From positions 1 to 12,093 of the forward strand of contig DAHZZC010000543.1 in NCBI GenBank assembly GCA_027435495.1: a stretch of DNA of 12,093 nt. Direction: 5' to 3'. Numbering within the stretch: the stretch's first letter is position 1; each line of letters begins with the position of its first letter. The translations under genes were made by a program, and so were the position numbers. Shown one piece after another: positions 1-5,023 of this stretch. Source of the DNA: Planctomycetales bacterium. GTDB taxonomy: Bacteria; Planctomycetota; Planctomycetia; Isosphaerales; Isosphaeraceae. The notes beneath the pieces were generated by a model. The model was given only the letters and a program-made list of their open reading frames with translations, had not been told where the DNA came from and did no database searches.

Positions 1-1006
1 GGGTCATTCCCATCGCCCTGAGCACATCCGCAAGCTGGAACTCCGAGGTCAGCGTGAACCGAGGCAGGTAGACGCGGACCTCCCGAGTCCGAAGACTTGA
101 CAGCCATCGAGACAGGTTCTCGCCAGTCAGCCGGTCCTCGAGGGCCGAGAGCCCCTCCACGCCATCGGGCAGCAGAACGAGCATCGACAGGTCGCCCTCT
201 CCATAAGGCAACTCCAGCGCCTTCAGGCCGTCGCCCGCCCAGAAGCGGTAGTGGTCCGTCCGGAACATCAGGGGGACGTCGGTCTTCCGGTTCGCGGAGA
301 TATGGAAGGGAGCCACCTGGGTCGACTCCTTCCGGAACGGCTCGGTCCAGATGCCCTTGAAGTAGACGGCGTCCGTCAAGACCAGCCGGGTCTTCGCGTC
401 GAGAGCACCCGCGGGGATGAGGTCGCGAATCTTCCCCTCCGTCTGATCCTCGACCCAGGCGTTGATCTGACGGCGGACGTCCTCGACCTGGCCTTTGAAG
501 TCAACCTGCGCCAACTCGGCGCCATATTGTTCGCGGGTGACGGCCAGGAAGCCGGGCAGGAAGTGGAAGCCGGCCTGGCCCCAGAGCCGGTCGGCCACGC
601 TCAGACGATAGCCCCGCCCGCTGTCTCCGACGTTCCAGGATCGTCGCAGGTCCCCGAAGACCGGATGGAGTCGCTCCGCGGGTCGGCGGAAGTGGAGCAC
701 CTTCGCCATCTGCTCGGCCGTTTGACCCTCGGCCCCGGCGTAGACCATCGCCAGCGCGGTCGAGACGCTCGACGGCGAGAAGAACAGGTTGCCACCCGGC
801 CCGGTCCGAAGCTGGCCGTAAAGGTCCAGGGCGAAGCGGTTGCTGTCCTTGGCGAGGGCCTTCATGTCCGGCGTCACGGCGATGGGCCTCGTCTCGGCCG
901 GTGCCGACCACCGGGCGCAGGAAAATCCGGCGACAAGCACCAGGGCCAGTAGTGGGAACCCGAGCCGGAAAGGATGCATCCGCCGATCTGCTCGATTCGG
1001 CCGCAT
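1..1006 (-). CDS. Secreted serpin family protein (C-terminus off the left edge)
   Basis: This is a serine-protease-inhibitor fold protein, predicted to act outside the cytoplasm by trapping a protease with its reactive-centre loop. The ATG at 1006 follows a strong GGGGAGG (1013-1019 on the complement) at 6-nt spacing. Residues 1-30 form a basic then hydrophobic leader (LLALVLVAGFSC); Cys30 might be lipidated, but the preceding residues are a poor lipobox. Serpin signatures run in order: NLFFSPSSVSTALAMVYAGA (73-92), then GQTAEQM; a RLWGQ-type strand; VYFKGIWTEPF with the usual following Thr and Phe; VPLMF; LELPYGEGDLSMLVLLP; and VYLPRFTLTSEFQLADVL just before the edge. Family members run about 370-420 residues. 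The 335 seen here therefore lack the hinge, reactive loop and final strands, so inhibitory activity and target protease cannot be judged. The family call is secure; the role is inferred. It is divergent from the DUF1501 gene. Confidence 0.93.
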   Translation of the reverse strand, partial: MRPNRADRRMHPFRLGFPLLALVLVAGFSCARWSAPAETRPIAVTPDMKALAKDSNRFALDLYGQLRTGPGGNLFFSPSSVSTALAMVYAGAEGQTAEQMAKVLHFRRPAERLHPVFGDLRRSWNVGDSGRGYRLSVADRLWGQAGFHFLPGFLAVTREQYGAELAQVDFKGQVEDVRRQINAWVEDQTEGKIRDLIPAGALDAKTRLVLTDAVYFKGIWTEPFRKESTQVAPFHISANRKTDVPLMFRTDHYRFWAGDGLKALELPYGEGDLSMLVLLPDGVEGLSALEDRLTGENLSRWLSSLRTREVRVYLPRFTLTSEFQLADVLRAMGMT

Positions 1007-1073
1007 CTTGGACCTCCCCATTATTGGATCGCAGAAACCGCCGATTCGATCCTCCTCGTCCAGAACCCATCCT

Positions 1074-1095
1074 AACCGACCGGCGAGAGTCGGTT
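1074..1095. repeat. Inverted repeat between divergent serpin and DUF1501 genes
   Basis: Perfect 7-bp arms AACCGAC (1074-1080) and GTCGGTT (1089-1095) are separated by 8 bp. The repeat lies about 70 bp upstream of the serpin start codon and could be a regulator site or a chance palindrome in GC-rich DNA. No known operator consensus is recognised. Confidence 0.3.
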
Positions 1096-1145
1096 CATCC
1101 CCACGATCCGGCCACGGTCGATCATGGGGCCGCACCAATGAACCC

Positions 1146-1174
1146 TTGAAGCGAAGCGCCCGTCTCGCTAGAGT
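1146..1174 (+). promoter_or_regulatory. Candidate sigma-70-like promoter of the DUF1501 gene
   Basis: TTGAAG (1146-1151) and TAGAGT (1169-1174) each match four of six consensus bases and are separated by exactly 17 bp. Transcription would begin near 1181, leaving a leader of about 55 nt before the ATG at 1235. The prediction is by eye and only moderately specific. Confidence 0.35.
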
Positions 1175-1186
1175 CAACCCTGGTTC

Positions 1187-1196
1187 AACAATTGTT
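1187..1196. promoter_or_regulatory. Palindrome AACAATTGTT, possible operator
   Basis: This perfect 10-bp AT-rich palindrome sits in otherwise GC-rich DNA, just downstream of the predicted start of DUF1501 transcription. A repressor bound here could block the gene. No protein is known to me to bind it, and a chance occurrence is possible. Confidence 0.25.
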
Positions 1197-1234
1197 CGTC
1201 GCCCTCCTCTGGTCACCGACGTCGCGAGGCTCGC

Positions 1235-2647
1235 ATGCTCCATTTGCTCGGACCCGGCGCAAGGCTTTGCGACGGCCGGAGCCGCCGAGAGGTGCTCCGG
1301 ATCGGCGGCCTCGGGCTCCTCGGCGCGGGGCTGAACCTCTCCGACCTTCTCCGATCGGCCGGCGCGGCGGAGGGCTCGACGGCGGTCGGCTCGTCGTTCG
1401 GCCGGGCCCGGTCGTGCATCCTGCTCTTCCTGATGGGCGGTCCGCCCCAGCACTCGACCTGGGACCCCAAGCCCGACGCCCCGGCCGAGGTTCGGGGAGA
1501 TTTTGGTCCGATCGCCACGACGGTGCCTGGCCTCTCGATCTCCGAGTTGATGCCCCAAACGGCCCTCGTCGCGGACAAGATCTGCATTCTGCGGGCCGTC
1601 TCGACCGGCGACAACGCCCACTCGTCCAGCGGCTATTACATGCTGACGGGCCAGCCGCACCGGCCGATGAACTTTGAGAACGCCAATCCGGGCCCGCCGA
1701 ACGACATCCCCAGCCTGGGCGCGGTCGTCCGCAAGATCAGCAAGGCCGGCGGCGCCGTCCCGCCCGCGGTCACGCTCCCGCACCGGATCTTCAACACCGA
1801 TGGGAGCGTCTGGCCGGGTCAGGATGCGGGGTTTCTGGGCCGCGCCGCCGACCCCTGGCTGCTCAACGCCCGACTCTCCCGCGAGGGCGAGACCTTCCAG
1901 GAGATCACCCTGCCCGCCGAGATCGACCAGGCCCGATTGGGGCGTCGGCGACACCTCCTCGACGACCTCCCGCGCCGGCTCGACGCCCTCGACCGTGGGC
2001 CGGGCGCCGAGGCGTTTGACCAGCAGGCCCGCCAGGCTTTCGACCTGCTCGGCTCCCCTCAGTCACGCAGGGCGTTTCACCTGGAAGACGAGCCGGAGGC
2101 CAATCGAGAACGGTACGGCGATTCGCCATTCGGCCGTGGCGTGCTGCTGGCCCGCCGACTGGTGGAAGCCGGGGTCCGACTGGTGCAGGTCAACTGGTAT
2201 CGAGGTCCCGACGAGCCGCCCGCCAATCCCTGCTGGGACAGCCATACCCAGGAATCCGCCCGGCTCAAGAACGTCCTCGTGCCGCCGACCGATCGCGCCT
2301 ATTCCGCTCTCCTGGAAGACCTGCATCGTCGCGGGCTCCTCGACGAGACGCTGGTGGTCTGCATGGCCGAGTTCGGCCGATCGCCCCGGCTGGACGCTGG
2401 CGGCGGTCGGAACCACTGGGGCTCGGTCTTCTCGGTGACGATGGCTGGCGGCGGCGTCCGGGGCGGTCAGGTCTACGGATCATCGGACCGGATCGGGGCC
2501 CATCCCGCCGAGGGACGCGTGCGACCCGAGGACCTCTCCGCGACGATCTTCCACTGCCTCGGGCACGCTCCCGAGACCGAGTATCACGACCCGCTCGGCC
2601 GCCCCCACCCGATCAGCCGGGGTGAGGTTCTCCACGCGATCCTGTAA
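1235..2647 (+). CDS. DUF1501 family protein with twin-arginine leader
   Basis: This 470-residue protein belongs to DUF1501 (PF07394), related to the alkaline phosphatase/sulfatase superfamily and abundant in planctomycetes. Its biochemical function is not established. The N-terminus has LCDGRSRREVLRIGGLGLLG (11-30), a Tat-type SRRxxL motif followed by a hydrophobic stretch, so export in folded form is likely. Family landmarks are LFLMGGPPQHSTWDPKPDAP (65-84), DNAHSSSGYYMLTG (126-139), MAEFGRSP (E379) and GRNHWGSVFSVTMAGGGVRG (N393, H394, W395). The conserved His, Asp and Glu residues are candidate metal or phosphate-site ligands by analogy only. A GCGAGG ribosome site lies 5 nt before the ATG, and the start matches the usual MLxLLG opening. 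In planctomycetes this gene often follows a DUF1549/DUF1553 cytochrome-like gene. Here the upstream neighbour is a divergent serpin and the downstream gene is convergent after 23 bp, so it appears to be transcribed alone. Confidence 0.95.
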   Translation: MLHLLGPGARLCDGRSRREVLRIGGLGLLGAGLNLSDLLRSAGAAEGSTAVGSSFGRARSCILLFLMGGPPQHSTWDPKPDAPAEVRGDFGPIATTVPGLSISELMPQTALVADKICILRAVSTGDNAHSSSGYYMLTGQPHRPMNFENANPGPPNDIPSLGAVVRKISKAGGAVPPAVTLPHRIFNTDGSVWPGQDAGFLGRAADPWLLNARLSREGETFQEITLPAEIDQARLGRRRHLLDDLPRRLDALDRGPGAEAFDQQARQAFDLLGSPQSRRAFHLEDEPEANRERYGDSPFGRGVLLARRLVEAGVRLVQVNWYRGPDEPPANPCWDSHTQESARLKNVLVPPTDRAYSALLEDLHRRGLLDETLVVCMAEFGRSPRLDAGGGRNHWGSVFSVTMAGGGVRGGQVYGSSDRIGAHPAEGRVRPEDLSATIFHCLGHAPETEYHDPLGRPHPISRGEVLHAIL

Positions 2648-2670
2648 CCGGGCCGATCCTGGGCCGTGAT

Positions 2671-2904
2671 TCACCCGGCGCACCGCATCGACATCTCGGG
2701 CGCCCAGAAATTCAGGGATGGGTGATCGCCGATCTCGAGGGACGGCACCCCAACCGCCGGGGAGGGGTCGTCGCGATTCAGAAGCGCGGTCATCCGCTCC
2801 CGCAGGTCCTTCGCCTCGTTGAGGGTCAGGTCCGGGGCGCTGAGCCGCTCGATGAGGCCGCGAAGAGCCTCGATCCGATCGGTTTTCTCGTGCAGGCTGC
2901 CCAT
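2671..2904 (-). CDS. Small hypothetical protein (77 residues)
   Basis: I do not recognise the family. The frame has the strong G/C third-position preference of real genes in this window. The first half is a charged, probably helical segment (EALRGLIERLSAPDLTLNEA, then KDLRERMTALLNRDD). The second half is proline- and aromatic-containing (SPAVGVPSLEIGDHPSLNFW) and ends RCAG. There is no signal peptide or membrane segment. The frame stays open upstream to a TTG at 3081, but residues encoded there look non-coding. The ATG at 2904 is preferred, with GAGG about 9 nt upstream and GGAGGAG further back. It converges on DUF1501, with stop codons 23 bp apart. No function can be assigned; it may be a short regulatory or helical adaptor protein. 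Confidence 0.55.
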   Translation of the reverse strand: MGSLHEKTDRIEALRGLIERLSAPDLTLNEAKDLRERMTALLNRDDPSPAVGVPSLEIGDHPSLNFWAPEMSMRCAG

Positions 2905-3105
2905 GACCTTCGACCTCGTCTCCTCCAACGGGGACAGCCTCGATCCGACCACTCGGATCCAGCCGCCCGGAATCGCTGCTCCCCTAGATGCAAATCCCCG
3001 GCCACTGGTTCGCACTCGCGGTCGACCGACGCGAGGATATCCCGCAATTCCTGGCGTAAAGAAGATTTGCGACTCAAGCAAATTCCAGGGGATCGAGGCC
3101 AGGCA

Positions 3106-3148
3106 TCGATCGAGATGGCAAAATCGAAAAGCATCGATGCTCGATCGA
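3106..3148. repeat. Inverted repeat TCGATCGAG / CTCGATCGA with nested palindrome
   Basis: Perfect 9-bp arms lie at 3106-3114 and 3140-3148. Between and overlapping them is the perfect 12-bp palindrome AGCATCGATGCT (3130-3141). On the minus strand that palindrome is followed by TTTTCGATTTT. The position just past the HPr terminator-like hairpin suggests the end of that transcript, but CGATCG is common in this genome and the repeat may be incidental. Confidence 0.3.
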
Positions 3149-3150
3149 CA

Positions 3151-3179
3151 GGCAGGGGCCCGTGAGGTCGGGTCCTGCC
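3151..3179 (-). terminator. Hairpin downstream of the HPr gene
   Basis: The outer arms are GGCAGG (3151-3156) and CCTGCC (3174-3179). An inner stem CCCG/CGGG (3159-3162 and 3169-3172) closes a 6-nt loop, with a small internal bulge. It begins 21 nt after the HPr stop. There is no immediate T-run; short T tracts come about 10-25 nt later on the minus strand, within a second weak palindrome. This could be a transcription terminator or an mRNA 3'-end stabiliser. Confidence 0.45.
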
Positions 3180-3200
3180 ATTCCGGAGGGTGGACTCAGC

Positions 3201-3494
3201 TCAGGCGGCGACCGCGCAATCGGCCGACGGGTTGATCAGATCGATCAGGGCAAAGACGGCCTGCTCGGCGTCCGGTCCGTGGGCGACCAGTTCGACGGTC
3301 GTCCCGCACCCGATGGCGAGGACCAGCAATTCGAGCAGGCTTTTGGCGTCGGCGGTGGCCCCCTTGCAGAGAATCCGGATGTCCGACCGGAACGTTCGCG
3401 CGAGGCCCACAAGCTGGCTCGCGGGCCGGAGATGGAGACCGAGTCGATCGGTGATGACGGCCTGGCTGCGGATTCTGGGAGTGGTCTCGGTCAT
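3201..3494 (-). CDS. ptsH: HPr family phosphocarrier protein
   Basis: This 97-residue protein resembles HPr, the small cytosolic phosphocarrier that takes a phosphate from enzyme I on its histidine and passes it to EIIA-type proteins. The active-site motif GLHLRPAS includes His21. The regulatory serine region is present as DAKSLLELLVLAIG with Ser52, the counterpart of HPr Ser46 phosphorylated by HPr kinase. Length is slightly above the usual 85-90 residues because of short extensions at both ends. GAGGAG lies 6 nt before the ATG, and a promoter is predicted at 3635-3663. No enzyme I, EII or hprK gene is in view, so it is either an orphan component of a sugar PTS or part of a regulatory nitrogen-type phosphorelay. 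Either role is inferred; the family call is firm. Confidence 0.93.
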   Translation of the reverse strand: MTETTPRIRSQAVITDRLGLHLRPASQLVGLARTFRSDIRILCKGATADAKSLLELLVLAIGCGTTVELVAHGPDAEQAVFALIDLINPSADCAVAA

Positions 3495-3634
3495 CGGAGG
3501 CTCCTCGAAGGGCGATAGGCGTGTCCTGCGTCGATGGCGGGTCGCCCCGCCGTCTCGGGGCCCTGCGCCCCGTCCGTCCAGGGGGGATCCCTCGCGATCA
3601 GGGATGGCGGCGAGTTGATGAGCGACCTCGCCAG

Positions 3635-3663
3635 ATTATGGCACGCAGCCTTCGAAGGATCAA
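3635..3663 (-). promoter_or_regulatory. Predicted sigma-70-like promoter of HPr
   Basis: Read on the minus strand, TTGATC (complement of 3658-3663) is followed by a 17-bp spacer and CATAAT (complement of 3635-3640). The -10 matches five of six bases and the -35 matches four. Transcription would start near 3628, giving a GC-rich leader of about 134 nt. This is the best-looking promoter in the window. Confidence 0.5.
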
Positions 3664-3726
3664 ATCATCCCGAGATTTCTTTCTCGTCCTAAACTGCTCT
3701 CGCGGGGCAGGATAGGAGAAAATTCG

Positions 3727-3765
3727 ACGACACGTCCGGCTACGTCGAGATTCCGGACGAGTCGT
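3727..3765 (-). terminator. Probable terminator of the 148-residue gene
   Basis: Arms at 3727-3739 and 3753-3765 (acgacacgtccgg and ccggacgagtcgt) pair over 13 bp with one mismatch around a 13-nt loop. On the minus strand the stem is followed after 4 nt by TTTT. It lies about 90 nt beyond the stop of the 148-residue gene and upstream of the HPr promoter, which suits a terminator separating the two units. Confidence 0.5.
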
Positions 3766-3853
3766 GTTAGGCCGACAATGGCACCACCACGATCGGGGAT
3801 GAGTCTGTCGACGAGCCGTTACAGCCTGGCCTGGCCGGATCGTGGCAGTCCGA

Positions 3854-4300
3854 TTAGAGCGTCGAGGCGACGGAAAGGTGGTAATCGTCGCCCCGGTCGG
3901 TCAACTGGTACGAATAGATCAGCCGATGGTTGTCCGCGAAGAATTCGAGCTTCCGCCGGACCAGGGATTGGACGAGCACCTTCGCGGGGAGCCAGTCCTC
4001 AGGATGGACGCCGAACATGGATTCGGAGAGGAGCCGGTCGATGGTGGGCTCGCGCTCCTGCTCGGGCAACTCGCTGACGTTCCAGGCCAGCATCCCCATG
4101 TTGAGCAGCATCCGAAACGATCGCTCGTCGACCGCCAGTTCCCGGTAGGGCTCGATCAAATCCTCGAGGACCTCCGACATCTTCTGCTGGCCGGGCTTCG
4201 GGCAGACGACCGATGTCCCGGGCGGGAGCTTCGGCGGCGAGACCAGTTCCCGCCGGAACATCCGCTTCGGTAGCTTCCTCCTGTCTCGTCGGGCGCTCAT
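3854..4300 (-). CDS. Hypothetical protein (148 residues), conserved type
   Basis: The function is unknown. A basic N-terminus (RRDRRKLPKRMFRREL) and a proline-rich linker precede a compact, mostly helical core from about residue 40. The core shows MSEVLEDLIEPYRELAVDE, LLNMGMLAWNVSELPEQERE, then a RRKLEFFADNHRLIYSYQLT stretch and a final DDYHLSVAS. I recall similar short hypothetical proteins from planctomycetes and other bacteria, sharing the WNxSxLPExE and YHLxVAS elements, but I know no Pfam name or activity. There is no signal peptide, so it is probably cytoplasmic. The ATG is supported by AGGAG 8 nt upstream. It lies 79 bp downstream of the Dabb gene on the same strand, so co-transcription is possible, although a GC-rich inverted repeat lies between them. 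Confidence 0.78.
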   Translation of the reverse strand: MSARRDRRKLPKRMFRRELVSPPKLPPGTSVVCPKPGQQKMSEVLEDLIEPYRELAVDERSFRMLLNMGMLAWNVSELPEQEREPTIDRLLSESMFGVHPEDWLPAKVLVQSLVRRKLEFFADNHRLIYSYQLTDRGDDYHLSVASTL

Positions 4301-4321
4301 AACGGTGACTCCTGAGCTGAG

Positions 4322-4360
4322 GCGTCGCGACGCGACGATCCCGGGTCGAAGCGGCCCGGG
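4322..4360. repeat. GC-rich palindromes between the Dabb and 148-residue genes
   Basis: GCGTCGCGACGC (4322-4333) is a perfect 12-bp palindrome. CCCGGG occurs at 4340-4345 and again at 4355-4360 and can pair across a 9-nt loop. The second hairpin begins about 20 nt past the Dabb stop. There is no T-run, so this is at best an attenuating or mRNA-processing structure. Confidence 0.3.
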
Positions 4361-4379
4361 TCGCGCGATCGCTCGGGAC

Positions 4380-4802
4380 TTACTTCGATGCCTTCGCCGG
4401 CTCCAGGAATGAGTCGAAGACCCGGACGCCGGCGAACTCGGCCCGGTTCTCGTCCACGAACTTCTTGTGCCGCTCGCTCACCAGGTACTTCGCCTTCGCC
4501 GCCTTGTTCTCGAAGACGACGTGCAGGGCGACGTCGAAGTCCTTGACACTCACCGGCTCCTGAACGTCGGCGTCCTCGGCGATGGTGCCGACCGAGAAAT
4601 AGACGGCCCCCTCGTGGTCGGAGAGGTACTTTTCGCACGAGGCGATGAAGCGCTCGCGCGACTCCTTCGAGCGATCCTTGAGTGAGAAGAAGACCATGTG
4701 CGCCAGTTTCGCGTCGGAGTGGTCGGCCAATCGGGCGACGGCGTCGACGGCGAACGAGACAGCCAGGGCGAACAGGGCGATCGAAACGAGGGCGGTCCTC
4801 AC
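4380..4802 (-). CDS. Exported Dabb (stress-responsive A/B barrel) domain protein
   Basis: This 140-residue protein begins with a hydrophobic segment (ALVSIALFALAVSFAVDAVA, 4-23) that is a signal peptide or a membrane anchor. A Dabb domain (PF07876) follows, from about 33 to 133. Landmarks are AHMVFFSLKD (34-43), KDFDVALHVVFENKAAKAKY (87-106), SERHKKFVDEN with His112, and VRVFDSFL at the end. Dabb domains form dimeric alpha/beta barrels; some plant members are enzymes, but most bacterial ones lack an assigned reaction. Translation starts at a GTG, with AGGAG 7 nt upstream and the leader in phase behind it. The gene diverges from the efflux operon. Export is unusual for Dabb proteins in general. 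The domain call is strong; the role is unknown. Confidence 0.88.
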   Translation of the reverse strand: MRTALVSIALFALAVSFAVDAVARLADHSDAKLAHMVFFSLKDRSKESRERFIASCEKYLSDHEGAVYFSVGTIAEDADVQEPVSVKDFDVALHVVFENKAAKAKYLVSERHKKFVDENRAEFAGVRVFDSFLEPAKASK

Positions 4803-4883
4803 GAGGATTCTCCTGGTGGCTGGGACGGTTTTCTAACCCGAGAGCCCGGGTCTATCCGGTCATGATGAACGCCTCGGGGTGAT

Positions 4884-4901
4884 GTTGCAAGCCGCTGCAA
4901 C
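4884..4901. promoter_or_regulatory. Perfect inverted repeat GTTGCA-N6-TGCAAC, possible operator
   Basis: Two perfect 6-bp arms spaced by 6 bp lie midway in the 221-bp divergent region, 82 bp from the Dabb start codon and 122 bp from the lipoprotein start. Size and symmetry fit a dimeric helix-turn-helix regulator. No regulator gene is adjacent, and no known consensus such as that of CueR or MerR is recognised. No convincing -35/-10 pair was found for either flanking gene. Confidence 0.35.
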
Positions 4902-5023
4902 TCTGCCGGTCGCACAGAGAGGATCAAGTCAACGGGTCGCGCCGACGATAGAAGAGGAGGAGTGTCGGAGCAAGGAGGCCCCAGCGCGGAGGCGTCGGGG
5001 CAAGGCGATCTTGGTGGATCACG

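Larger units (their letters stand above)
2905..3200. other. Intergenic region between HPr and the 77-residue gene
   Basis: No convincing gene is visible in this stretch of about 300 bp. Both strands carry open frames, but their translations are Arg/Ser-rich and match nothing I recognise. The HPr-proximal part (3106-3179) contains stacked inverted repeats, listed separately. A short GGATATCC palindrome lies near 3035-3045. A promoter for the 77-residue gene would be expected here, but no strong pair of boxes was found. Confidence 0.5.
3495..3853. other. Long intergenic region and HPr leader
   Basis: No gene is supported here; the plus-strand open frame at 3521-3715 is Arg-rich and has no family signature. 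The half nearest HPr would be an mRNA leader of about 134 nt. It holds GC-rich inverted repeats such as ATCCCT/AGGGAT (3587-3592 and 3600-3605) and GGGGC/GCCCC stems around 3557-3571. The other half holds the presumed terminator of the 148-residue gene. A loose inverted repeat CCACGATC/GATCGTGG (3787-3794 and 3838-3845) is probably incidental. Confidence 0.5.

Noticed and set aside
251..952. 233-codon plus-strand open frame opposite the serpin
   Set aside because: The minus strand carries consecutive conserved serpin motifs over the same interval; this frame is its shadow.
501..1070. 189-codon minus-strand frame overlapping the serpin start
   Set aside because: It is Arg/Gly-rich without motifs and in a different phase from the serpin, which has a better ribosome site at 1006.
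2905..3081. N-terminal extension of the 77-residue gene to position 3081
   Set aside because: The extension begins at TTG, lacks a ribosome site, and its residues have non-coding character; the ATG at 2904 is preferred.
3521..3715. 64-codon plus-strand open frame in the HPr upstream region
   Set aside because: It is Arg-rich, has no ribosome site worth noting, and overlaps the predicted HPr promoter and leader.
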